From NCBI RefSeq assembly GCF_030817655.1, contig NZ_JAUSZM010000003.1:10106001-10170000 (forward strand): DNA of 64,000 nt, in the 5' to 3' direction. The translations under genes were made by a program, and so were the position numbers. The notes beneath the pieces were generated by a model that had not been told where the DNA came from, did no database searches, and saw only the letters and a program-made list of their open reading frames with translations. This document shows, piece by piece, positions 34,500 through 44,178 of this stretch (its first letter is position 1; the number at the start of each line of letters is the position of its first letter). This stretch comes from Streptomyces sp. V4I2. GTDB taxonomy: Bacteria > Actinomycetota > Actinomycetes > Streptomycetales > Streptomycetaceae.

Positions 34500-35308
34500 G
34501 ACCGTGCCCTTGCTGACGTGGGCCGACCCGCCTACGGGGGCCGTGAACGTGGAGCTGGATCGTGCCGGACGGTTTGTGGGATATCGCATCGCGGGCATCT
34601 ACCCCGAGGCCGAACGGCTCGGTTACGACGTACTGCTCTCCGCAGCCACGCAGAGCCGGGGCGAGGCCAAGGCGATCGAGGCGCTCCTCGGCCATCGTTG
34701 CGAGGCGGTGATCCTGCTCGGCTCCGACGCGGAGGCCGCCTACCTCGACGAGCTCGGGCGTCGGACGGTCATCGTGTCGGTCAGTCGCCGGGTGCCCCAC
34801 GCTCACGTCGACTTCGTGCACTCGACCGAGGGCAAGGGGGTGCGACAGGCCATGGATCACCTTGTCGAGCTGGGGCACCGTCGGATCCTGCACCTCGACG
34901 GCGGTCGTGGTCCCGGGTCGGCCGGTCGGCGACGTGCCTACCGGGCCGCGATGCGCCGTCACGGGCTGGAGTCGGAGTGCGGGTCGTTCCCGGTGACCAC
35001 ACCGAGCTGTCGGGCATCGAGACGGGGCAGTCGCTCCTGGCGGAGCGCGACCGCGGGCAGCCCCTGCCGACCGCGGTCCTGGCGGGCAACGACCGGTGCG
35101 CGTGGGGGCTGTTGATGTCGCTGACGAGGGCGGGGTCGACGTCCCCCGTGACATGTCGGTCGTCGGTTACGACGACAGTCATCTGTCCCACCTGATGCCC
35201 ATCGGCCTCACCACGGTGCGTCAGGACGCGGCACCGCGGGAGGCCGTGCTGGACCCGAAACTGGTGGTCAGGGGGACCAGCGGACCGGCTCCGGAGTCCG
35301 AGGCCTGA
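34500..35308 (+). pseudogene. LacI-family regulator, degraded
   Basis: Pieces of a periplasmic-binding-like ligand domain occur in three successive frames. First comes 'EAERLGYDVLLSAATQSRGE', 'GHRCEAVILLGSDAEAAYLD' and 'MDHLVELGHRRILHLDGG' (to about 34995). Next is 'LPTAVLAGNDRCAWGLLMSL' (about 34980-35130), and last 'GVDVPRDMSVVGYDDSHLSH' (from about 35100). The helix-turn-helix is absent. The end is also shortened: 'TTVRQDA' jumps to 'PREAVLDPKLVVRGTSG'. The gene has lost its 5' end, has two frameshifts and an internal deletion, so it is dead. It may once have regulated the pca or a sugar operon. Confidence 0.83.
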
Positions 35309-35359
35309 GTCGCGTGATTCCACCTGGGGGTGCCCGATCCCGGTGAGTCGTGCGGGACC

Positions 35360-36607
35360 TTACGCCGTGCGGTCATGTCGCTGCTCGACCGGGCCTGGAC
35401 CGCTCCGAACGTGCCGGGCGGCGATGACTTCGCCGTCCGGCAAGGACACATCCTCGAGAACGGCCGCTTCGGGCACGGCGGGCTTGCGGAGCAGGAGCAG
35501 CGCCGCGTCGTCGTGCAGCCGGCCTCCCACATGGGCCAGCAGTTCGTTGTGGAGCGCTGTGAGGGTATGTGCCGGCTCGTCGGACAGGTGCTGCGCCAGC
35601 CTCTCGGTGAGCGGGTAGAACTCACGGCCGTGGTCGCGAGCCTCCGTGACCCCGTCGGTGTAGAGCAGCAGCTGATCCCCGTCGGCGAAGGGCAGTATCT
35701 GGAGGCTGGGGGTCTCACCTGAGAGGGCGCGCAGGCCGAGCGGCGGGGCCGGATGGGCGGGTTCCACCGGTACCACTCCGGAGCCGTGTACCAGGAGCGG
35801 GGGAGCGTGTCCGCAGTTGACCAGCTCCAGATGGCCTGGTCGGGGGTGTCCGGCGACCACGGCGGTGACGAAGTCGTCGCAGCTGAGATTGCGCGCCAGA
35901 CTCCGCTCGATCCTGTCGACGACGGCGAGGAGATCGGGCTCCTCGTAGGCCGCCTCGCGGAAGACCCCGACCACCAGGGCCGCGATCCCCACAGCCGGCA
36001 GCCCCTTGCCGCGCACATCGCCGACGATCAGCCGAACCCCGTACGGGGTGGGCACGAGGGCGTAGAGATCCCCGCCGATACGGGCCTCCGCGGCCGCGGC
36101 GCTGTAGCGCACGGCCACCTGGAAGGGGCCGACGGTCGCCGGTACGGGCTGGAGCAGCGCGTGCTGGGCGGCTTCGGCGACCGAGCGGACGGCCGCGAGC
36201 ACCCGCTCGCGACGCCCGCGCAACGCGCTGGCCAGGGCACTCGCCAGAGTGACGGCCACCAGGGCGGACAGCACGGCTGCCAGTTCGCGGCCCGGTGCAC
36301 CGTCATGGATGCCGAGCACCGCGCTCAGCACCCCGGCGAGGAGACCGACACAGAGGACTCCGCGCGGTCCGCTGGTGGTGGCGGCCAGCGCGGGCCCGGC
36401 CGCGAGCAGTGACAGCCAGGTCAGCCCGACTCCGGTGAGGAGGTCGACGACCACGATGGCGGAAACGATCAACACGGGCACTACGGGCGTACCGGAGGCC
36501 AGCTGTGCGGCGACACGATTCCAGGACACCGTCCCCGAGGCGGCCGCTTGGTTTCTGGGCCGCCGTATCGGTCCGTAGTCGCCACCATGCACTCGGGTGT
36601 GGCTCAT
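35360..36607 (-). CDS. Membrane-anchored PP2C-type (SpoIIE) serine phosphatase
   Basis: A 415-residue signalling phosphatase. Three or four N-terminal helices fill about 40-130 ('PVVPVLIVSAIVVVDLLTGV', 'LLAAGPALAATTSGPRGVL'). A short linker leads to a SpoIIE domain (about 160-385) with the metal-binding aspartates in 'EARIGGDLYALV' and 'RLIVGDVRGKGLPAVG', and the later 'LLLYTDGVTEARD' and 'LHDDAALLLLR'. Such Streptomyces proteins dephosphorylate anti-sigma-factor antagonists in partner-switching pathways. There is no PAS/GAF sensor, so the membrane part may sense. The ATG at 36607 has a weak ribosome site. It is oriented away from the pca operon. Confidence 0.9.
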   Translation of the reverse strand: MSHTRVHGGDYGPIRRPRNQAAASGTVSWNRVAAQLASGTPVVPVLIVSAIVVVDLLTGVGLTWLSLLAAGPALAATTSGPRGVLCVGLLAGVLSAVLGIHDGAPGRELAAVLSALVAVTLASALASALRGRRERVLAAVRSVAEAAQHALLQPVPATVGPFQVAVRYSAAAAEARIGGDLYALVPTPYGVRLIVGDVRGKGLPAVGIAALVVGVFREAAYEEPDLLAVVDRIERSLARNLSCDDFVTAVVAGHPRPGHLELVNCGHAPPLLVHGSGVVPVEPAHPAPPLGLRALSGETPSLQILPFADGDQLLLYTDGVTEARDHGREFYPLTERLAQHLSDEPAHTLTALHNELLAHVGGRLHDDAALLLLRKPAVPEAAVLEDVSLPDGEVIAARHVRSGPGPVEQRHDRTA

Positions 36608-36708
36608 GTTTTGCCCGCAGTCCTCACCTTTGTACGGAGCGTGTGCTCCGGAAATGTCCGTTTGGTTCAGGAAAGAGGATTAGTCAGAGTGCCACAAGGA
36701 GACGGTTT

Positions 36709-37473
36709 TCAGATAGTGAGTGACAGGCCGGTGGTCACGCGGCTCGCGGTCGGAAGCAGTCGCGCCCGGATCTCCTCGAGTCGGGACAGTCGGTCCGCCC
36801 GCAGCGATACGCCGAGCGAGCCGAGCACGTTCCCGCTGTACACGGGCACCGCGATACAGACCGTGCCGAGGGCGTACTCCTCCATGTCCGTGACGGCCGG
36901 CGCCACGGGGGAGGAGTCGAGTCGCCGGAGCAGTTCCGGGGCGTGGGTGATGGTCCGTGGCGTGAGATCGGCGAGGTGGTGCCGGGAAAGGTAGTCCTTG
37001 CGGGAGTCCTCGTCCAGCTCGCGCAGCACCGACTTGCCCAGTGCGGTGGCGTGGCCGGCGTCCTCGAATCCCACCCAGAGGTCGACTCGGGGTGCCCGGG
37101 GGCTGTCCACGATCTCGGCGACCCGGATCTCGCCGTCCTCGTAGAAGGTGAGGTAGGCGGCGGTCGCGAGCTCGTCCCGCAGCGCGGCGAGCGCCGGACG
37201 GACCCGGCTGAGCAGCGCCTGCCCGCGGCCCGTGGTGTGGAGCGTCTGCAGCTTGTCGCCCAGGATGAACCCGCCGTCGTCCAGCTTCCGCAGGTATCCG
37301 TCGTGGACCAAGGTTCGCAGCAGGTGGTACGCGGTGGCCAGAGGCAGCCCCGTCTCCCGTGCCAGCTGCTTCGCCGGCGCGCCGTTCTCGTGCGCGCTCA
37401 CCGCCTCCAGCAGGCGGAAGGCCCGCTGCACGGAGGTGATGAGCGTAGGGCCGGGGCCGTCGTGAGCAGCCAT
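36709..37473 (-). CDS. IclR-family transcriptional regulator
   Basis: 254 residues. N-terminal winged helix at 10-75 ('TLITSVQRAFRLLEAVSAHE', 'QLARETGLPLATAYHLLRTL') and IclR effector domain from about 85 ('LATAAYLTFYEDGEIRVAEI', 'HATALGKSVLRELDED', 'EEYALGTVCIAVPVYSGNVL'). IclR proteins often control aromatic catabolism (PcaR/PcaU/CatR types). With the hydroxyquinol operon on the same strand 3 kb away and pcaFIJ on the other side, it is a candidate regulator of both, but there is no direct evidence. The ATG at 37473 is preceded by little Shine-Dalgarno sequence. Confidence 0.88.
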   Translation of the reverse strand: MAAHDGPGPTLITSVQRAFRLLEAVSAHENGAPAKQLARETGLPLATAYHLLRTLVHDGYLRKLDDGGFILGDKLQTLHTTGRGQALLSRVRPALAALRDELATAAYLTFYEDGEIRVAEIVDSPRAPRVDLWVGFEDAGHATALGKSVLRELDEDSRKDYLSRHHLADLTPRTITHAPELLRRLDSSPVAPAVTDMEEYALGTVCIAVPVYSGNVLGSLGVSLRADRLSRLEEIRARLLPTASRVTTGLSLTI

Positions 37474-37866
37474 ACGAACAGCGTGCGCCGGGTATGCGGC
37501 GCAGGCAAGGTTCGCGTGGTTCCTTGCCACTCCGCGCGGCCTCACGATCAGGGCCTGGAAGATCACTTTGCCCCGTACACGTAAGCGGCGACCCAGGTGA
37601 TGCCGAGCTCGGCACTGCTGCCCGGAGCCGCGCCGCCCGGCCCATGCAGGGCGCCTTTGTTCTGCGGTACCCAGGACATGGGCCGGTCCGGCACATCGCG
37701 ATGTCGTGCCTCCTCTGCCGAGCGTCCACGAGGAACCGCACGTGCCGGGCGTTCACCGGCTCGCCTCGCCTGCCTCGTGGGCGACTCCACAGACCAGTGC
37801 GCGGGCGTCTGCGGCCGTATCGACTGGTGGTGGACACCCGCTGTGCTGTGCGCCGCGCTTCACCGC
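37474..37866. other. Intergenic, 393 bp, no gene recognised
   Basis: A minus-strand frame ends 'SSAELGITWVAAYVYGAK' near 37563, which looks like the end of some protein but matches no family I know. The promoter for iclR lies at the left side. No other structure stands out. Confidence 0.4.
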
Positions 37867-37980
37867 TCATACGCCGCGTCGGCCGCCCCACCGGGCGGCT
37901 GCCTTGCGATGATGGGCCAGGAGTCCGAAAAATCCGGCGAGGAAACCGCTGACGAGCCCGGACAGGGCTTTCGAGGTCAC
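37867..37980 (-). CDS. Small membrane protein (37 aa), coupled to the MFS gene
   Basis: GTG at 37980 overlaps the TGA of the upstream MFS gene in GTGA, the same 4-bp coupling used by operons elsewhere in this window. The product reads 'VTSKALSGLVSGFLAGFFGL' then 'LAHHRKAAARWGGRRGV': one hydrophobic helix (about 6-22) followed by a strongly basic tail of six Arg/Lys and two His. This is a textbook small single-pass protein with the positive side in. No family is known to me. It could be a small regulator of the transporter or a chance frame. The overlap, helix and charge pattern together favour a gene. Confidence 0.5.
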   Translation of the reverse strand: MTSKALSGLVSGFLAGFFGLLAHHRKAAARWGGRRGV

Positions 37981-39329
37981 TCGACGTCCCCTGAAGGGCG
38001 GCTGCCGGATTCGTGAACCTCGGAGCGGCCAGCCGTCAGCGGTGCATTCTGCGCGGCCGGAAGCGTCCGTCCCAGGCGTGCGAGTGGGGACAGAGCCATC
38101 ACTGCCGGGGACAGCAACATGCCCCCAGCCGTCGCCAGGAGACTGGTGCGCAACCCCCACTCCTGTGCGAGGAATCCGCCGAACAGGGAGCCGAGTGGGG
38201 ACAGCCCCATGCCGACAAACGTGATCGTCGCGGCTGCGCGGCCTTGCATCCCGTCTGGAGTGACGGTCTGTCGGACGGCCATGACCGCCACATTCACCAA
38301 CTGGCCGCCGACCCCGAAGACGAAGTTGACCGCGACGAGCGCGGGGACGGTCACCGCAGGGGGGCCGTGCAGCGCGGGTACACACAAGAACGCGCCGTCG
38401 CCGAGTGCGGCCGCGGCCACGAGCACCGGGCCGTATCCGAACCGGTTCGGCAGGCGGGCGGCCAGGACGGAGCCCAGGAGTGCGCCCGGCCCTGTCGCCG
38501 CGAGTGCCAGCCCGACGGCGGTTCCGGACAGGTGAAGTTCTCGCGGCAGGAAGAGCAGATAGACGGTCATCACGGCCGCGAAGGAGAACTGGAAGGCGGC
38601 TGAGGCCAGGCACACGGTCCGCAGCGCGGTGTCGCGGACGACGAAACGGAGACCCTCGTGGATCCGCCGCCAGACCCAAGAGGGACGCTCCAGGCGCTCC
38701 GGGTTCGATTCAACTCGACGGATTCGTCGGATGGACAGGAACGACAGCGCGAAGAACAGTGCACTGGAGGCGGCAGCGATCGGCGCCGACAGCAGGGACG
38801 CCAACGCACCGCCGAGGGCCGGACCGCCGATCTGCGCCGCGGACCGGCTGCCTTCGAGCGCGCTGTTGCCCTGCACCAGCTGATCGCGTTGCACCAGCCG
38901 TACAAGAGATGCTTGGTATGCCACGTCGAAGAAGACGGACAGGGCCCCGACGGCGAAGGCGGTCACGAAGAGGGTGGGCAGGCCGAGCCAGCCGAAGAGG
39001 CCGGCCACCGCGGCGGCACCCAGGGCAAGGGTCCGGCCGACGTCAGTCAGCACCATCACTGTGCGAGTGCGCCACCTGTCCACCCATGCGCCGACGAAGA
39101 GCGCGAGCAACAGGATCGGCGCCTGGCCCACGGCACGCAGGACGCCCAGCTGGGTGGCACTGGCATTGAGCGTCAGAACGGCGAAGAGCGGAAGAACGAC
39201 CAGACCTGTGTGTTCCCCGAGTTGGGAGGCGGTCTGCCCCACCCAGAGTCTGCGGAAGTCGCTGTCCCGCCACAGGCTCGACGGAACGGGGCGACCGGAA
39301 TCGGATATGGCGGAGGAAGCGGACGGCAC
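37977..39329 (-). CDS. MFS transporter
   Basis: A 450-residue MFS_3-type exporter with 12 predicted helices. Family marks are 'LWRDSDFRRLWVGQTASQLG' at the N-terminus, 'GAWVDRWRTRTVMVLTDVGR' (loop 2-3 motif), 'RLVQRDQLVQGNSALEGSRS' and 'IGGPALGGALASLL' (helix 5 glycine/proline-rich motif of drug antiporters). This type usually exports drugs or other small hydrophobic compounds. GTG at 39329 follows GAGGGA at 5 bp and is preferred over an upstream TTG at 39353. It shares a 4-bp overlap with a 37-aa reading frame downstream. Confidence 0.88.
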   Translation of the reverse strand: MPSASSAISDSGRPVPSSLWRDSDFRRLWVGQTASQLGEHTGLVVLPLFAVLTLNASATQLGVLRAVGQAPILLLALFVGAWVDRWRTRTVMVLTDVGRTLALGAAAVAGLFGWLGLPTLFVTAFAVGALSVFFDVAYQASLVRLVQRDQLVQGNSALEGSRSAAQIGGPALGGALASLLSAPIAAASSALFFALSFLSIRRIRRVESNPERLERPSWVWRRIHEGLRFVVRDTALRTVCLASAAFQFSFAAVMTVYLLFLPRELHLSGTAVGLALAATGPGALLGSVLAARLPNRFGYGPVLVAAAALGDGAFLCVPALHGPPAVTVPALVAVNFVFGVGGQLVNVAVMAVRQTVTPDGMQGRAAATITFVGMGLSPLGSLFGGFLAQEWGLRTSLLATAGGMLLSPAVMALSPLARLGRTLPAAQNAPLTAGRSEVHESGSRPSGDVE

Positions 39330-39574
39330 AGGGATCCCTCGGGTTGCCGACAACGAGGCCCGCTACCGGGCACACGACAGGTGCGCCGACGGTTCAGGCA
39401 GGAGAAGGCTCGCTGTGCCGCGACATCAAGGGCAGCACGCGATGACAGGCCGATCGGCCTACAACGTCAGCGCGCGCTCGGGCGACCGACCATGTCTGCA
39501 ACTCCTCGTGGATCAACTCGATGCACCTGGACACTAGCGCTGGGTGGCTCGGTGCGACAGGCAATTAAAAAGGT

Positions 39575-40435
39575 TCACTCCTTGCTGAGGACGATGTCGA
39601 ACGTCGCCGAGGTCCACGGTCCCTCCAGCTGTCGGCTGTCCGGCGTCGGAGTTCCGGCCTCGTGACGGTCGAAGGGGCGGATGAGTGACTCCTTCACACC
39701 GAAGACGGAGTCGGCGTTCAGACAGGGGGCGCCCGCCACGAAGACATGCGTGATGAGACGCCGGAAGCCGGGTGCCGTCACCATGAAATGCAGATGCGGT
39801 GCGCGCATCGGCGAGCGGCCGGCGTGGTCGAGGAGTTGGCCGACGGGGCCGTCGTCCGGGATCGGGTACGGCGTCGGAGTGAGGCCCCAGAACCGGTAGC
39901 GGCCCTCGGCGTCGGTGAAGAAGTGTGCGCGCCCCGCGAGGCCGCCGTCGTCGTACTGGACGTCGTACATGCCGTCGTCGTCGGCCTCCCACACTTCGAC
40001 GCGGGCCCCTGCGACGGGGTTGCCGTCGGTGTCCGTGACCCGGCCGTCGACCCACGCGGGCTCACCGGTCGCGCCGCCCGCGATGTCCCCGCCGAGCTCG
40101 ATCTCCGGCGAGTCCTGGACGAAGAACGGGCCGAGGACCGTGGCCTGCGTCGACTCGTCGAGGCCCGGTTCGTTCACCGCGACGGTGAGCATGGAGATGC
40201 CGAGGACGTCCGAGAGGAGGACGAACTCCTGGCGGGTGTCGGTCGTGATGTGACCGGCCGCGGTGAGGAACTCGATCGCCGCGCCCCACTCGTCCTCGGT
40301 GAGACGGGTCTCGCGCACGAACGCGTGGGCGTGCCGAACGAGGGCCTGCATGACCTCGCGAAACCGTTCGTCCTTCGCGGTGTCGAAGCTCGCGACGACC
40401 GTGTCGGTCAGTTCCTGTTCAGTCGTGTCAGTCAT
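39575..40435 (-). CDS. Hydroxyquinol 1,2-dioxygenase (intradiol ring-cleavage)
   Basis: A 286-residue non-haem Fe(III) enzyme that opens 1,2,4-trihydroxybenzene between the two hydroxyls, giving maleylacetate. The iron ligands are visible: Tyr157 in 'DGMYDVQYDD', Tyr190 in 'TPTPYPIPDDGPVG', His214 and His216 in 'RAPHLHFMV'. The N-terminal helical linker domain (1-100) and 'LGPFFVQDSPEIELGGD' match the hydroxyquinol/catechol group rather than protocatechuate enzymes. Next to it is maleylacetate reductase, which decides for hydroxyquinol over catechol. ATG at 40435 overlaps the stop of the reductase gene (ATGA). Last in its operon. Confidence 0.92.
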   Translation of the reverse strand: MTDTTEQELTDTVVASFDTAKDERFREVMQALVRHAHAFVRETRLTEDEWGAAIEFLTAAGHITTDTRQEFVLLSDVLGISMLTVAVNEPGLDESTQATVLGPFFVQDSPEIELGGDIAGGATGEPAWVDGRVTDTDGNPVAGARVEVWEADDDGMYDVQYDDGGLAGRAHFFTDAEGRYRFWGLTPTPYPIPDDGPVGQLLDHAGRSPMRAPHLHFMVTAPGFRRLITHVFVAGAPCLNADSVFGVKESLIRPFDRHEAGTPTPDSRQLEGPWTSATFDIVLSKE

Positions 40436-41531
40436 CGGGGGTGCTCTTCCGTGCGAGGGGAGGTGAGCGGGATCTGCACCGGGGTGTCCCCGCGGCACGC
40501 GTGCCCCAGCAGCTCGCGCATCTCGTCGCGGGTCACGCGCCGCGGGTTGGTGTCGGGGATCTGTGCCATGACGAGGTCGCTGGCCCGGTCGAGTTCCTCC
40601 TCGGCCAGTCCCAACTCGCTGAGCGAGCGCGGAGGTTCGAGCCGGGTGTAGAGGGCGAGCAGCGCACCGAAGGGGTCGGTGCGTTCGTCGAGCGCCGTTG
40701 CGAGGTGCCGCGCCGCCTCGGGTGCCGCGGGCAGGTTGAGGCCGACCACGTGCGGCAGGACCACCGAGTGCAGGGCGGCGTGTTCGAGGTCGTACGCGCC
40801 GCCGAGGACATGGCACACCTTGTGGTGCAGTCCGGAACCGGCCCCCGCGAAGGCGACCGCCCCGAGGTAGGTGCCGAAGAGGATCTCCCGGCGGGCCGCG
40901 ACGTCCTGGCTGTCGGCGACGATGCGTGGCAGCGCCGATGCCAGCGAGCGGACGCCCTCGACGGCCAGGGCGGAGCTGATCGGGTTGTGCCGGGGGGCCC
41001 ACCACGCGTCGACGCAGTGGGCGAGCGCGTTGAGCCCCGACGTCACCGACAGGCGGGTCGGCAGCGACAGCATGAGGGTCGCGTCGTAGACGACGATGCG
41101 GGGGAGCACCTTCGGGTCGACGCCGGTGCGCTTGTGGCCCTCCTCGGTGAGGCCCCAGACGGGGGTGGCCTCGGAGCCGGCGTATGTCGTGGGGACGGCG
41201 AGGATCGGCAGGCCGGTGGTGAGCGCGGCTGCCTTGGCGGTGCCCGTGGTGGAGCCGCCGCCGACGCTCAGCAGCAGGTCGGCCGTGTGTTCGCGGGCTG
41301 CCGCCCGCACGGCCTGCGCCACCTCGGCCGGCACATGCGGCCTGACGGCGCTGAACGTCGCCACGACGGGAATGTCCTTGCAGATGTCCTCGGACAGGGC
41401 GCGTTCGCCCTCGGCCGCGATCACCAGGACCCGGCGCGCGCCGAGTCCCGCGACCTCGGCCGCCACGTCCTCCCGTGCGGTGCCCGACCCGAAGACGACC
41501 CGCTGGCCCCAGGACTCGTAGACGACCCGCG

Positions 41532-41535
<4 letters not shown>
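40432..41535 (-). CDS. Maleylacetate reductase
   Basis: A 367-residue iron-containing alcohol-dehydrogenase-like enzyme that reduces maleylacetate to 3-oxoadipate with NAD(P)H. Cofactor motif 'LLSVGGGSTTGTAKAAALTT' is at about 90-110. 'ILAVPTTYAGSEATPVWGLT' and the metal-site region 'SGLNALAHCVDAWWAPRHNP' and 'GLHHKVCHVLGGAYDLEHA' are typical of the family. It links the intradiol product to pcaIJ and pcaF, whose genes lie 6-8 kb away on the other strand. The ATG at 41535 overlaps the stop of the MFS gene and its own stop overlaps the dioxygenase start, both by ATGA. Confidence 0.92.
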
Positions 41536-42832
<1,297 letters not shown>

Positions 42833-42836
<4 letters not shown>

Positions 42837-43729
42837 GGCCGGATCCCTTCCCCAGCTGTGGCAGGAGCCTGTACCGGCTCGACTGCTGAGGCAAGTGTGG
42901 TGACCAGCGTCCGTAGACGCCGCCGACATCGGTGATCCCCTCGGTGGTGAGGCGGCGGTCGGTGAGGTGGTGGACGGGCCACGCCGAGCCCGGCGGCCGG
43001 CCCGATGGCCGAGGCGTCGAGCGATGCGCCCTCGCGGCCGTCGACGAGAAGGATGAATCCGCGGCCGAGGACCTCGTCGAAGAGTCCCTCGGTGCCGTGC
43101 GCTTCCACTCGGCCGTGTGGCATCAGGTGTCCGGCCTGCGGGGACGCGTCGCGCAGGCCCGGGCCGAGCCCTGGGAAGCGCATCTTCTCGGGGCGCCCGT
43201 CAGCTTCGCGCTGCGCGATCAGGCGGGCATCGCGCTCGGCAGCTGCCACCGGGTCGCGCATGGTCTGGACGCGGCCGAGCTCGATGCCCTTGGCGATGAT
43301 GGCCCGCACATGCGGCTCGCGTTCGCTCTGGTAAGTGTCGAGGAGCGCGTCGTCGGCGCCCCGCAGTACGGCGTCGAGCTTGAAGGCGAGGTTCTGGGCG
43401 TCGCGGATGCCCGAGCACATGCCCTGCCCGAGGAAGGGCGGCATTCGGTGGGCCGCGTCTCCGGCGAGCAGGATCCGGCCGTTGCGCCAGCGCTCCGCGA
43501 CGAGCGAGCGGAACGTGTACGTGGCGACGCGGACGAGGTCGGCCTGCGAGCGGTCGAGGTAAGCGGCGACCCTGGCCCACACCCGGTCGGGCTCCCGCTC
43601 GACGGGAAAGGAGTCAGCCGAGTCGAGCATGAAGCTGAACCGGTGGTGCTCAGGGCCCAGCGAGATGATCGAGATCGGCTGCTCGGGGTCGCAGACGTGA
43701 CGGGCCTTGGGGATGTCCGCGGCACTGGG
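42833..43729 (-). pseudogene. FAD-dependent aromatic hydroxylase, 5'-truncated
   Basis: The C-terminal two-thirds of a class A flavoprotein monooxygenase (MhpA/resorcinol hydroxylase-like). It begins in mid-protein at 'DIPKARHVCDPEQPISII' and shows 'GRILLAGDAAHRMPPFLGQG' (the FAD/ribityl GD motif) and 'GMCSGIRDAQNLAFKLDAVL'. The N-terminal GxGxxG FAD domain is absent, replaced by a fragment on the opposite strand. Near the 3' end a short stretch is in another frame ('VHHLTDRRLTTEGITDVGGV', about 42880-42980) and then returns, so two compensating frameshifts or base-call errors are present. The stop at 42833 overlaps the MFS start by 4 bp, so it was the first gene of this operon. Without the FAD domain it cannot work. 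Confidence 0.87.
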
Positions 43730-44175
43730 CAGGCGGAAGGCACAGAATTCGACCTGCCGGAGGGCAACGTGCTCGCCCTGTGCACCGACGGCCTCGTCGA
43801 GGCCGGAGGACGTGACCCCGATGCCGGGTACGCCCTGCTCCGGGACGCCCTCGCCGACCCCGGCCGCCCCCTGGAGGAGACGTGCGAGACGGCGGTGCGG
43901 GAGTCTGCTGTCCGACTCCCGCACCGACGACGCCGCACTCCTGCTGGCCCGCACCCGGACGCTGGGCGCCGACCGGGTCGCCACGTGGGACCTGCCCGCC
44001 GACCTCGCGGTCGTCGCCCGCGCCCGCGAACTGGCCTGTGCCCAGTTGTCCGCGTGGAACCTGCCCGAGGACGCGGTCTTCACGACCGAGCTTGTCGTCA
44101 GTGAACTGGTCACCAACGCCCTGCGCTACGGCGGGCCGTTGAGCGGGTGTCGGCTCCCCGCGCCCGGAGACGGAC
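43722..44175 (+). pseudogene. SpoIIE phosphatase / HATPase protein, C-terminal fragment
   Basis: Starts in mid-domain 'TEFDLPEGNVLALCTDGLVE' (end of a PP2C domain), shifts frame near 43890 ('SRTDDAALLLARTR'), then begins a histidine-kinase-like ATPase domain ('AQLSAWNLPEDAVFTTELVV', 'SELVTNALRYGGPL') and breaks off. It resembles the same region of the intact switch protein at 47869-50418, so it may be a leftover of a related gene. It replaces the 5' end of the flavoprotein gene at about 43725. Confidence 0.83.
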
Positions 44176-44178
44176 GAG

